From positions 3,410,001-3,474,000 of the forward strand of contig NZ_OZ241356.1 of assembly GCF_965200405.1 (NCBI RefSeq): 64,000 bases of DNA, read 5' to 3'. Numbering within the stretch: position 1 is the first letter of the stretch; each line of letters starts with the position of its first letter. This stretch comes from Glacieibacterium sp965200405. GTDB lineage: Bacteria; Pseudomonadota; Alphaproteobacteria; Sphingomonadales; Sphingomonadaceae. The position numbers were made by a program, and so were the translations under genes. Positions 35,915 to 44,691 of the stretch are shown in pieces. The notes beneath the pieces are model-generated. The model did not search any database, was not told the DNA's origin, and worked only from the letters and a program-made list of their open reading frames with translations.

Positions 35915-37141
35915 ATGGCTGGGCAAAAGGTCGATACCTCGAACTGGGTGCGGCTGGCGCGTGCCGGGGCGATCAACCTGACCTTGCTCAACCTGTCGGC
36001 GGCGGCGCCACGCTCCCCTAAGAAGTGGCTGTTCGGGCACCAGGCCGGCATTTTTGCCGGGAACACCAAGTACATGTTCCTGTGGCTGTCGCTATACCGC
36101 CCCGACATCGAGGCGGTGTGGATGTCGCACACCCAGAAGACCCATGACCAGTTGATCGCACAGGGCCTCCGCTCGACCCTGAAGAAGTCCTCGGCAGGTA
36201 TCAGGGCGGCGCTGCAGTCTGGGGTATTCTTCTATTGCCACAGCCTGTTCGACACCAATGCCCGGCTGAGCAAGGGCGCTTACCTGGTCAACCTGTGGCA
36301 CGGCGTCGGGCTGAAGGCGACGATGTTCGGCGACAAGACCGGAATCATGCACGACTACCGCGCCAACTGGTCGACGCCGCTGGGTCGGACGCTGTTCTAT
36401 GAATATCTCAAGCAGCCCGACCTGCTGGTGACCACATCCGAATTCACCCAGGCGCATTTCGCCGATCAGTTCATCCTGCCGCCGGAGCGTTGCCCGCCGC
36501 TGGGCTATCCGCGGCTCGATGCAGCGGCGGACGAACGCCTGCGGGCGCTGGCGGTGCGGATCGACCAAGGGTTCGGTTTCGAATTCAAAGCCGGCGGCTT
36601 CGACGAGACCTATGTCTACATGCCGACATGGCGCGACACCGGCCGCGACTTCCTGGAGCAGGCGCTACCCGATTGGGACCGCATGGCGGCGGTGCTCAAG
36701 CAACGGAACGCAGTCCTGTACGTCAAGCTCCACCCATGGACGTTCGACAGCTGGCCGGGCGACCGCGACAACATCCGGCTGTGGCCCGGCGAAGTCGAGG
36801 TCTATACCTACCTCGACCAGTTGACCGGCTTGATCACCGACTATTCGTCGATCCATTACGACTATCTGTTCGTCAAGCGGACCGGCAGCATCCTGTACAC
36901 GTTTGACTATGACAATTACGTCGGCAACGATCACTCGCTGCTCTACCCTTTCGACGACAATACCGCCGGGATCCGCGCCGATACCTTCGAGCAGCTTTGC
37001 GAGACGATCGAGAGCGGCGCCGCGCTGGAACCCAGCCCGGCAGTCGACCGGGTCCGCGAGAAGTTCTGGGGCGACAGCCGGCCACCAGTCTCGGGCGACA
37101 TCGCAGCCTTCGTCGAAGCCCGGCTGGCGGAGCGGCGCTGA
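35915..37141 (+). CDS. CDP-glycerol/CDP-ribitol glycerophosphotransferase family protein
   Basis: 408 aa from the ATG at 35915, with GGA eight bases ahead; a GTG six bases upstream is less well placed. Family blocks (Glyphos_transf, as in TagF/TarL): LFGHQAGIFAGNTKYMFLWLSLYRPDIEAVWMS, AYLVNLWHGVGLKATMFGDK, YVYMPTWRDTGRDF, LYVKLHPW, LTGLITDYSSIHYDYLFVKRTGSILYTFDYDNY. These enzymes transfer a polyol phosphate from its CDP donor onto a growing glycan or polymer. It is cytoplasmic, with no membrane segment. The stop abuts the end of the convergent GT2 gene. The Bcs1-like gene at 40410-41792 could supply CDP-ribitol. Confidence 0.88.
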   Translation: MAGQKVDTSNWVRLARAGAINLTLLNLSAAAPRSPKKWLFGHQAGIFAGNTKYMFLWLSLYRPDIEAVWMSHTQKTHDQLIAQGLRSTLKKSSAGIRAALQSGVFFYCHSLFDTNARLSKGAYLVNLWHGVGLKATMFGDKTGIMHDYRANWSTPLGRTLFYEYLKQPDLLVTTSEFTQAHFADQFILPPERCPPLGYPRLDAAADERLRALAVRIDQGFGFEFKAGGFDETYVYMPTWRDTGRDFLEQALPDWDRMAAVLKQRNAVLYVKLHPWTFDSWPGDRDNIRLWPGEVEVYTYLDQLTGLITDYSSIHYDYLFVKRTGSILYTFDYDNYVGNDHSLLYPFDDNTAGIRADTFEQLCETIESGAALEPSPAVDRVREKFWGDSRPPVSGDIAAFVEARLAERR

Positions 37142-38137
37142 CTAGAGCCGCTTGACGGTGCCGAAGCGCAGCGGCTTGGCGATGGCGCGCGGCAGCTTCG
37201 CCACCAGGCGCCGCGCTCGCATCTTCGCAGTCCAGTCCTGCGACCGGAGCAGCGGCGCAACCTGTTCGAGCAGGGCCGCATTCCCGATCCGGAACGCTGT
37301 CTCGAAGATGTCGACGCGCCGCTTCGCAAGGTCGGTATCGAGCGCGGCGACGAAGTCTGCAGGCAGGTCGGAATGCTGTCGGCGCACGAATTCGAAGACC
37401 TGCCAGCGCCCGACCTTCTGTGCGGTGAAGGTCCCGGAATCATTGCTCGAATGGACGCGGTAGTCGAGCAGTGGCGCGCGGACGATGCCGAGGTTTCCGG
37501 CCGCGAGCAGCCGCACCAGGAACTCGATGTCCTCCGCCGTGATGCCACGCATCCGTGGATCATAGCCGCCGACGCCGAGTGCCAGGTCGCGGCGGAAGAT
37601 CGTCGAGGACGGATAGGCCGGGATGCGCCGCAGCAGGTTAGCCAGCGGAAACTTGCCGACGAACAGTGCCTCCGTGCCATCGTCGATCGGTCGCAGGAAA
37701 TCCCAATAGCCTTGCGGGGCTTGTTCGAAATTGGTCTTCGCCTCCCAGACCGGACCGCCCGGCTCGTCACGAAATTTGCGGTGGTCGACGGCAATCACAT
37801 CGCAGCGCGGGTCGTCCAGCAGTGGCAGCGCAGCCTCGAAATAGGTCGGCTGCAACCGGTCATCGTCGTCGAGGGTCGCGATCCAGCGTCCAGTCGCCGT
37901 GGCAAAGCCGGTGTTCCGCGCGATCTGGACCTGATGCGGCTGCGAGCGGATCAGCCTGACCCGGTCGCCGAACGGCGCGAGCACCTGCCCGGGCGCATCG
38001 CTGGTGCCGTTATCGACGACGAGGATCTCGCGCACGGCACGGGTCTGCGCCAGCACCGACTCCACCGCCTCGCGCAGGAACCGCGGCCGGTCGTGCGTCG
38101 GGATTACGACCGACAGGTCGAGCACGTCAGCCGCCAT
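37142..38137 (-). CDS. Family 2 glycosyltransferase
   Basis: 331 aa. The GT-A fold start is LSVVIPTHDRPRFLREAVESVLAQ. The nucleotide-sugar motifs follow: EILVVDNGTSDAP, QIARNTGFATATGRWIATLDDDDRLQP (the DDDD carries the DxD), GITAEDIEFLVRLLAAG (the ED acceptor/base motif) and the C-terminal helical tail. It is the last gene of a four-gene minus-strand unit and overlaps the preceding glycosyltransferase by 11 bases. The donor and acceptor cannot be told from sequence. Confidence 0.9.
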   Translation of the reverse strand: MAADVLDLSVVIPTHDRPRFLREAVESVLAQTRAVREILVVDNGTSDAPGQVLAPFGDRVRLIRSQPHQVQIARNTGFATATGRWIATLDDDDRLQPTYFEAALPLLDDPRCDVIAVDHRKFRDEPGGPVWEAKTNFEQAPQGYWDFLRPIDDGTEALFVGKFPLANLLRRIPAYPSSTIFRRDLALGVGGYDPRMRGITAEDIEFLVRLLAAGNLGIVRAPLLDYRVHSSNDSGTFTAQKVGRWQVFEFVRRQHSDLPADFVAALDTDLAKRRVDIFETAFRIGNAALLEQVAPLLRSQDWTAKMRARRLVAKLPRAIAKPLRFGTVKRL

Positions 38138-39206
38138 GGTTCGCGCTCCGGGCCTCAGGATTCACCCGCAGCGAGCGATCGCGCGACGGATCGCGCCCGG
38201 TGCGGCGTCGCAACCGCGCCATCGCCACGCCGATCACCAGGTCGCGCATCGCCTCATTCGGATCGAACGACCAGTGCTGACGCGGCGCATAGCCGCCCGA
38301 CCGGCGCAACTGCGTCCAGGCGCGGTAGCGAGCGGCCACCGATTGTGCGGCGTGCACCTGCCCCCGCCGCCGGTACAAGTCGGCAAGCTGGTCGAACAGC
38401 GTCGCGGCGATCGCCGTCGGCTCGCCCTTCGCTTCGCTCAGCAGCGACGCCAGCCGCTCGCTCGACGCGGCATAGCGGCGATAATCGACGAACTTGTCGA
38501 ACTTCTCGCGCAGCCGGTCGAGTCGAGTCTTGTCGGGGCGCAACACGCCATAGGCATTGCTGCCGTGCTGCCGGTAATCCAGCAGCGTATCGTTGATGTA
38601 GCAGGTCGAGCCGAACACCAGGCCCATGAGGTACAGCCATTGGTCGTGCGCCAGCGGATCGCGCTCGTCGAAGAAGTCGATCGACCGCTCGCGCAACTCC
38701 GACAATGCCAGCAGCTCGCGGCGAAAGCAGATCGTCAGCCCCTGCGGAAACATCCAGGGACTGGCCCCCATCCGCCCGGCGATCGTATCCGCCGTGCCGT
38801 CGAGCTCACGCAGGCGACCGAACGGCTTGCCGTCGCCGTCCACCAGTCGCGCATTGTGATGCACCAGCAGGACAGCCGGATCGGCGAACCGGCGCACCAC
38901 CTGGCTCAGCTTGTCGGCGCGCCAGACATCGTCCTGGTCGCTGAAAGCGATCAATGCGCTGCTGCACAGCTCCGCCGCCTTCATGAAATTCCGCCGATAG
39001 CCAAGGCGCTCGGCATTGACCTTGAAGCGAACTGGAAACGGTGCCGTCTGCGCGAACGCGGCGACCAGCGCCGCCGTGCCATCGGTCGACTGGTCGTCGC
39101 AGATCACCAGCTCGGCCGGCAGATGATCCTGCGCCGCAAGGCTGTCGAGCTGCTCGGTCAGGTAACGCTCGCCGTTGAACGTGGCGAGCGCGATCGAGAT
39201 CAGCAT
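38127..39206 (-). CDS. Family 2 glycosyltransferase (rhamnosyltransferase-like)
   Basis: 359 aa from the ATG at 39206; the open frame beyond lies inside the GH26-like gene. It begins MLISIALATFNGERYLTEQLDSLAAQDHLPAELVICDDQSTDGT and continues LIAFSDQDDVWRADKLSQVV (DQDD as the DxD region), FFDERDPLAHDQWLYLMGLVFGSTCYIN and LLDYRQHGSN. This pattern is common in rhamnosyltransferase-type GT2 enzymes of O-antigen and exopolysaccharide loci. The N-terminal seven bases overlap the upstream hydrolase gene. Confidence 0.9.
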   Translation of the reverse strand: MLISIALATFNGERYLTEQLDSLAAQDHLPAELVICDDQSTDGTAALVAAFAQTAPFPVRFKVNAERLGYRRNFMKAAELCSSALIAFSDQDDVWRADKLSQVVRRFADPAVLLVHHNARLVDGDGKPFGRLRELDGTADTIAGRMGASPWMFPQGLTICFRRELLALSELRERSIDFFDERDPLAHDQWLYLMGLVFGSTCYINDTLLDYRQHGSNAYGVLRPDKTRLDRLREKFDKFVDYRRYAASSERLASLLSEAKGEPTAIAATLFDQLADLYRRRGQVHAAQSVAARYRAWTQLRRSGGYAPRQHWSFDPNEAMRDLVIGVAMARLRRRTGRDPSRDRSLRVNPEARSANHGG

Positions 39207-40429
39207 GTACGGCGGCTCGGATCGCGGCTCGCTCCACCAAAACACGCGGCCCAGGCAGCAGCGGCCTTGGGCTGGCGGCCGCCGCGGAACTGCCAGGCGC
39301 CGTCGCCGACCGTGATGTCCCAGATATTGACGTTGTGGACGGTGACGCCCTTGTCCCTCGCCTCGCCGAGGACGCGCGCCAGGAACCTCGGGAACTCGGG
39401 ATCGTCGTTCAACGCCAATGCCCCGTGCGCCGTGCCGGTGCCGGTCTCGTCGACGCCCATTGGCTTGCCATGCAGCTTGGCCATGTCGATGGTCTGCGCG
39501 ATCGACCAGCCCCAATTGCCGAGCTTGGGCGTGGGAGTGCGCCGCGACGCGTTGGGATAGCGCCAATAATGGGTGCGGTTGTCGAGGCTGGCGGCCCAGC
39601 TCTGCCGGTCGGTGGCATCGCCCTTCCCGCCCTTGGTCCAGTCGGCGAGCGTCAGCGGGTACATCGTGTTGTACAGGTCGACCGCGATGACATCGACATA
39701 GGCGTCGCCCGGATAAAGGCTCGCCACATCATAACTGGTGTCGTTGATCGCCGCCGGGTTCCAGTGGACCAGTGCCTGGACGTGCTTCGCCTTGCCTTGC
39801 CGGTGCAGGATGTCGGCGACATGGCGGAAGGCGGCAACGAAATCTGCCCGCGCGTTCGGTGCCTTGGAGTTGCCCGGCGCCCAGGGCATGAAATTGCCGT
39901 TGAATTCATAGGCGATGCGGAAGTCGATGGTCTTGTAGCCGTTGTCCGCATAGGCATCGACGATCCCAGCGTAGACGTCGTCGTACCGACCGGCGATCAC
40001 GTCCTGGTAAAAGGCGTCGACCTTGCCCCAACCCAGCGTGTTGGACGCCAGCGGCACCCCGACCAGCGGGATCGAGCCCGAGCCCGGCCCGATATAGGCA
40101 TCGCCGCTCTGCTTGCTCGACCAGGCCGCCCATGATGCCGACTTTGCCCAAGTCTCCGGCGGCTGGCCGAAGTCGGTGAACACGTTGAAATAGCGCGGCC
40201 GGGCGCCGCCCATCGCCGCGACGTTCTGGTCGTAGGATTGCTTGAAGCTGCGCATCGCGGCGGGCTCGTTGCCGTTGGCGTTGCCGACGTAGGAGCCCAG
40301 GACGACGCGGTTCCTGCCGGCGTCGGCAGCCGCGCTCGCAGGCACTACCGCGAGCGCCGCGACCACGGTCGCGAGCACGGCACAGCCTCGGGCAACGTAG
40401 GCCGCCGCTTCAGGTCTTGATGATGTCAT
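39200..40429 (-). CDS. GH26-like secreted glycoside hydrolase
   Basis: 409 aa. The signal region MTSSRPEAAAYVARGCAVLATVVAALAVVPASAAA has a candidate cleavage after ASA. The hydrolase core has FRIAYEFNGNFMPW (Glu175 as acid/base), LVHWNPAAIN, YVDVIAVDLYN and KPMGVDETGTG (Glu328 as candidate nucleophile). It shares the order and spacing of the PEP-tagged hydrolase at 33540-34586 but has no C-terminal sorting signal, so it should be periplasmic or secreted. It overlaps the upstream bifunctional gene by 20 bases and the downstream glycosyltransferase by seven. It may trim or release the polymer made by this locus. Confidence 0.84.
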   Translation of the reverse strand: MTSSRPEAAAYVARGCAVLATVVAALAVVPASAAADAGRNRVVLGSYVGNANGNEPAAMRSFKQSYDQNVAAMGGARPRYFNVFTDFGQPPETWAKSASWAAWSSKQSGDAYIGPGSGSIPLVGVPLASNTLGWGKVDAFYQDVIAGRYDDVYAGIVDAYADNGYKTIDFRIAYEFNGNFMPWAPGNSKAPNARADFVAAFRHVADILHRQGKAKHVQALVHWNPAAINDTSYDVASLYPGDAYVDVIAVDLYNTMYPLTLADWTKGGKGDATDRQSWAASLDNRTHYWRYPNASRRTPTPKLGNWGWSIAQTIDMAKLHGKPMGVDETGTGTAHGALALNDDPEFPRFLARVLGEARDKGVTVHNVNIWDITVGDGAWQFRGGRQPKAAAAWAACFGGASRDPSRRTC

Positions 40430-41792
40430 AGATCAACCCGCTGGTATCGCTGATCAGGATGCCGAGCGACTTGCGCGCCACCTCGTCGGGATCGAGCAGC
40501 GATTCGACCGGCTCGCGACCGAACGCCTTGGTCCGCATCGGCGTCCGCGATCGCTCGGGATTGACGCAATTGACCTTGATGTTCTCGTCGCTCCACTCGT
40601 CCGCCAGCGCCTGGGTCAGGTTGACCACGCCGGCCTTGGAGGCGCTGTAGGTCGAGTAGAATGCCCGGCCATAGGTGTAGCTGCTCGACGCGAACAGCAT
40701 CAGGTGACCGCGCGTCTGGCGCAGATAGTCATAGCTCAGCCGCGCGACGTTCAACGCGCCGAGGAAGTTGGTGTTGACGCTGTCGCGGATCTCGTCGGTG
40801 CTCATCGTCGCCAGCGGCTGCCGGGTCAGCGTCGCCGCGGTGTTGATGACGGCGTCGATCTTGCCGTGTTCAGCCGCCGCCTCGGCCAGCGCCTTCTCGA
40901 CGCTGGCGGCATCACCGATGTCGACCCCGCCCGAGCGGCTGGCGACGGTGATCCTGGCGCCATAGGCCGCGCCCAGCCGGGTGATCGATTCGCCGATGCC
41001 GCTGGTGCCGCCGAAGACGACGATCGACTTGTCCTTCAGCTGCGCCAGCGCCAGCGGGCTGCTGTTGGCGCTGAGCCGCTTGCCCGCACCGCTCTGCATG
41101 AACTTGTCGATGACGAGCAGGTCGTCGCCATAGGTCAGCTTGAGATTGGTCGTCGCGCCGTCGACGATATAAATGCGGTTCTCCGGTGCGTAGCGCAGCA
41201 CGACGCCGCAATCATCGGTGGTCTTGAAGTTGCGGTCCTCCAGCGCGCGAGCGTATGCCGCCTTGATCACGCCGTGGTGAAAGCCCTGCGGCGTCTGGCC
41301 GAGGCGCACGGTGCTGCGGTCGGGGATGTTCTCGATGGTATTGGTCTGGACGTCGGCGAAGATCACCGTGTCCGACGCCGGAATGGCGGTGTCGACCGCG
41401 GCGTAATGGTCGAGCGCCGCGATCACGTCGCTGATGATCTTGTGGCTGACCAGCGGGCGGACCGCATCGTGGAACAACAGGCTGAGCGGTTCGCGCGACG
41501 CTTCCTCGTCATAGGATTCGATTGCCGACAGCGACGATTCGTGACGCTCCGAGCCGCCGAGCAGGACGCGGCGGACCTTGGTCACCCGTTCGCGGTTGAC
41601 CAGCGCCTCGATCTCGTCGACGCAATCGGCACTGGTCACCACCGCGATTTCGTCGACTCCGGGGTGCGACTGGAAGCGTTCCAGCGCATGCGCGATCAGC
41701 GGGCGACCACCGAGCTTGATTAACTGCTTGGGGCGTGAAAAACCCGACCGGGTGCCACTACCACCCGCGAGGACGACGGCGACGATCTTCAT
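40410..41792 (-). CDS. Bcs1-like fused cytidylyltransferase / SDR reductase (putative CDP-ribitol synthesis)
   Basis: 460 aa. The N-terminal half is an IspD/TarI-type cytidylyltransferase: KIVAVVLAGGSGTRSGFSRPKQLIKLGGRPL, LLFHDAVRPLVS, DRSTVRLGQTPQGFHHGVIKAAY and TDDCGVVL. The C-terminal half (~250-460) is a short-chain dehydrogenase: SIVVFGGTSGIGESITRLGA (nucleotide binding), VINTAA, FASSSYTYGRAFYSTYSASKAGVVNLT (YxxxK) and VNCVNPERSRTPM. The same fusion order is found in Bcs1 of Haemophilus influenzae type b, which reduces ribulose 5-phosphate and makes CDP-ribitol. Other polyol specificity is possible. It is first of the minus-strand unit, divergent from the flippase gene. Confidence 0.85.
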   Translation of the reverse strand: MKIVAVVLAGGSGTRSGFSRPKQLIKLGGRPLIAHALERFQSHPGVDEIAVVTSADCVDEIEALVNRERVTKVRRVLLGGSERHESSLSAIESYDEEASREPLSLLFHDAVRPLVSHKIISDVIAALDHYAAVDTAIPASDTVIFADVQTNTIENIPDRSTVRLGQTPQGFHHGVIKAAYARALEDRNFKTTDDCGVVLRYAPENRIYIVDGATTNLKLTYGDDLLVIDKFMQSGAGKRLSANSSPLALAQLKDKSIVVFGGTSGIGESITRLGAAYGARITVASRSGGVDIGDAASVEKALAEAAAEHGKIDAVINTAATLTRQPLATMSTDEIRDSVNTNFLGALNVARLSYDYLRQTRGHLMLFASSSYTYGRAFYSTYSASKAGVVNLTQALADEWSDENIKVNCVNPERSRTPMRTKAFGREPVESLLDPDEVARKSLGILISDTSGLIYDIIKT

Positions 41793-42001
41793 TGCGGGCC
41801 CTGGCTGGGACTACGGAAACCGGGTGTTTGAGTCATTATGTTCATTTCCTTCGATGGCCGCTGCCGGAACAGGCTGCCGGCCGCATGCCGATTGTCGATC
41901 GAACGATCTGAACGGCATGAAGTTGACCGGCTCGCCCCAAGTTTTCTTCGGCGGGGCATGAAAGCATGCAACGATCTGCCGGATAGATCGCTGGCCGACT
42001 G

Positions 42002-43459
42002 ATGGCTGTCCGCTCCTCGTTCCTCTGGATGGCCATCGGCCAAACCAGCTTCCTCGCCTTGCAGTTCGTCGGCTCGGTGATCGTCGCGCGGCTGCTCGGC
42101 CCGTACGACATGGGCGTGTTCGCCGTGGCGATGGCGGTGATCGGCCTGATCAGCGTCGTCCAGATGGTCGGGCTCAACACCTTCCTGATCCGCGAGCCCA
42201 AGCTGACCCCGGAAATCGTCGCCACCGCAGCGACGGTAAATCTGGTGATCACCTCGCTGATGGCGGTCGGCATCGCCATAATGGGCCTGATCGGCGGCTC
42301 CCTGTTCAAGGAGCCGGGTGTACGCGACATGCTGCTGGTGCTGGCGGTGGTGCCGATCATCGGCCAGTTCGCCTTCGTGCCGAACACGATGCTGGAGCGC
42401 GAAGGCTCGTTCCGGACGATCGCCATGGTCAAGATCGGCTCGACCGCGATCGGCCTCGCCATCACCATCGGTCTGGCGATGATGGGCTATCGCTACATGA
42501 GCCTCGCCTATAGCCAGGTCGCGACCGCGCTGCTGACCAATGCCGCGATCAACCTGGTGGCGCGCCGGCACATCAGCTTCAAGATGTCGCTCGCACACTG
42601 GTCGGCAATGTCGCGGTTCGGCGCACAGATCTTCGCCGTGGCCGGGCTGACCCGGGTTGCCGGCCGGCTGATGGAGCTGACGCTGGGCCGGACGCTCGGC
42701 ATCGACCAGCTCGGCCTGTACACCCGCGCGTCGAGCAATCATGCGATGGTCTGGGACAGTATCCACGGCATCGTGACGCGCGTCGTGTTCGCCGACTTCT
42801 CCCGCTGCGAGCGCGAGGGCGTGCCGCTGCGCGAGCGCTATCTCAAGATCCTCGAGCTGATGACCGGGCTGTTGTGGCCGCTGTTCGCCGGCGTGGCGAT
42901 CCTGGCGGGCCCGGCGGTTCACCTGATCTACGGTGCCAAGTGGACCGCTGCCGCGCCGCCGCTGGCGCTGCTGTGCATCGCCTCGATGGTGCTGGTCTCG
43001 ACGACCATGAGCTGGGAGGTCTTCGTCGTCAAAGGCGAGACCGGCCGGCAGGCGCGATTCGAGTTCATCCGCACGGCATTCGGCACTTCGATCTTCGTCG
43101 CAGCCTGCTTCTACAGCCTGGAAGCCGCCGCTGCGACGCGCATCGCCGACGCATTGTTCGCGCAGTACCTTTACCGCCCGCACCTCGAGCGGATGACCAC
43201 TGCCAAGCGCAGCGAGTTCGTCTCGGTCTATGGCCGCAGCGCCATTGCCGGGCTGTTCGCGGTGGCGCCGGCGCTGGCGGTCATGGCCTATTGGCGCTTC
43301 TCCACCACGACGCCTTTGCCGCAGCTCGGCGCCGCGGTGGTGGCCGGCGGTATCGCCTGGCTGGTCGCGCTGCGCATGATGGATCACATCATCTATCACG
43401 AGCTGCGCACCGTGACCGCGCGGCTCGGCTCGGCAGTGGCGGCGCGGCGCAGGGCCTGA
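42002..43459 (+). CDS. Polysaccharide flippase (Wzx/PST family)
   Basis: 485 aa with about twelve to fourteen hydrophobic segments. The family opening is FLWMAIGQTSFLALQFVGSVIVARLLGPYDMGVFAVAMAVIGLISVVQMVGLNTFLIREPKL. Further recognisable parts are LTRVAGRLMELTLGRTLGIDQLGLYTRASSNHAMVWDSIHGIVTRVVFADFSR and LMTGLLWPLFAGVAILAGPAVHLIYGAKWTAAAPPL. By family it flips undecaprenyl-linked repeat units to the periplasm. It is the only plus-strand gene in the middle of the polysaccharide cluster. Its last 64 bases overlap the end of the convergent polymerase gene. Confidence 0.9.
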   Translation: MAVRSSFLWMAIGQTSFLALQFVGSVIVARLLGPYDMGVFAVAMAVIGLISVVQMVGLNTFLIREPKLTPEIVATAATVNLVITSLMAVGIAIMGLIGGSLFKEPGVRDMLLVLAVVPIIGQFAFVPNTMLEREGSFRTIAMVKIGSTAIGLAITIGLAMMGYRYMSLAYSQVATALLTNAAINLVARRHISFKMSLAHWSAMSRFGAQIFAVAGLTRVAGRLMELTLGRTLGIDQLGLYTRASSNHAMVWDSIHGIVTRVVFADFSRCEREGVPLRERYLKILELMTGLLWPLFAGVAILAGPAVHLIYGAKWTAAAPPLALLCIASMVLVSTTMSWEVFVVKGETGRQARFEFIRTAFGTSIFVAACFYSLEAAAATRIADALFAQYLYRPHLERMTTAKRSEFVSVYGRSAIAGLFAVAPALAVMAYWRFSTTTPLPQLGAAVVAGGIAWLVALRMMDHIIYHELRTVTARLGSAVAARRRA

Positions 43460-44691
43460 GGCGCCGACCAGATGCACAGCACCGCCGACAGGATGACGAA
43501 CGGCGGGAACAGCAGATTACCGCCGCCGAACTGAAAATTGACGAAGGCGAACAGCACCACCAGCATGATGTCGCGCCGCCACAACGCCGACACGAAGAAC
43601 GCCAGGAAGGCGATCAGCCCGAACACGCCATAGTCGATGAACAGCTTGACCACCGGGTTGCCGCTGCCCGGCGTGTAGAACACGGCACGTTCGAACGACC
43701 CGGGGCCATAGCCGATCAGCGTGCGCGTCTCGCCCCATACCGCGTCGAAGGCCGAGAACTGGCCGACATAGCGCGCATAGCCGCTGCTGCCCTCGTACTG
43801 GACCTCGTTGGCGCGGTCGGCCAAAGCGCTGAACTGGTCGGGAAAGATCGCCCAGACCGCCGCACCCAGCGGCAGAAGCAGGATACCGAACAGCAGGATC
43901 CGACCCGATCCGCTGGGCGACACCAGCGGGTACAGCGCACAGGTCAGTCCCAGCGCCAGCATCCCGGTGCCGGCATAGCTGACCAAATACGCCCCGGCAT
44001 ACAGCGGCACAAAGCGCAATTCGCGCCTCACGAACACATCGACCAGCAGCCCCAGCGCCAGCAGTTGCGAGAAGGTGCTCGGCTCCACCAGGAAGAAGCC
44101 GTTGGAGCGCAGGACCGACGAGCCATAGGCCAGGATCGGCCAGTAGTTGAACAGCGGCTCGACCAGCACCGGCTTCAGCGCCGGCAACGAGATCATGAAC
44201 GAGAACAGCTTGATGCCGGCGAACTGCGCGACATACTGGATGAGCCCAAGCACGGCACACAGCCGGACGTAGCGGATGAAGATGTCGAACACCTTCGATC
44301 CGTCGAACCGCTGGGTCGGGCCGATGACCAGCCCCATGTACAGCGCCAGCAACGACAGCAGCGATGCGAAGCTGACCTCCGGGATGCGCAGGTCGAAGGT
44401 GTTGACCGCGACCAGCGTGCTGACCACGCCGATCGCCGCCGCCAAGGCGAACAGCCCGAACGGCACCGGCCGCAGCGCCGCGCGCCCGGTCACCAGCAGC
44501 CAGCCGAGCAGCACGATGAAGACGATCAGGCAAAGGTAGATCGGGCTGGCTCCCACATAGAGGCAAAAGCGCTGCAGGATCAGCGTCGCGAACAGGGCGC
44601 CGTGCACGAACCAGCGGCTGGCCCGCGCATCCGCCTCGGCCAGCGTCAGGCCCCGGCGGGGAAAGACTGCGGCGGCGACCTCGGTGCTCAT
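43396..44691 (-). CDS. O-antigen polymerase/ligase-type membrane protein (Wzy-like)
   Basis: 431 aa, with about eleven predicted membrane helices. A larger periplasmic loop lies near the C-terminal third (ADRANEVQYEGSSGYARYVGQFSAFDAVWGETRTLIGYGPGSFERAVFYTPGSGNPVVKLFIDYG). The GYGPGSFE segment and the loop position are those of Wzy/WaaL-type proteins. It would join lipid-linked repeats in the periplasm. It shares a 4-bp overlap with the acyltransferase gene upstream and a 64-bp antisense overlap with the flippase. Confidence 0.85.
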   Translation of the reverse strand: MSTEVAAAVFPRRGLTLAEADARASRWFVHGALFATLILQRFCLYVGASPIYLCLIVFIVLLGWLLVTGRAALRPVPFGLFALAAAIGVVSTLVAVNTFDLRIPEVSFASLLSLLALYMGLVIGPTQRFDGSKVFDIFIRYVRLCAVLGLIQYVAQFAGIKLFSFMISLPALKPVLVEPLFNYWPILAYGSSVLRSNGFFLVEPSTFSQLLALGLLVDVFVRRELRFVPLYAGAYLVSYAGTGMLALGLTCALYPLVSPSGSGRILLFGILLLPLGAAVWAIFPDQFSALADRANEVQYEGSSGYARYVGQFSAFDAVWGETRTLIGYGPGSFERAVFYTPGSGNPVVKLFIDYGVFGLIAFLAFFVSALWRRDIMLVVLFAFVNFQFGGGNLLFPPFVILSAVLCIWSAPQALRRAATAEPSRAVTVRSS

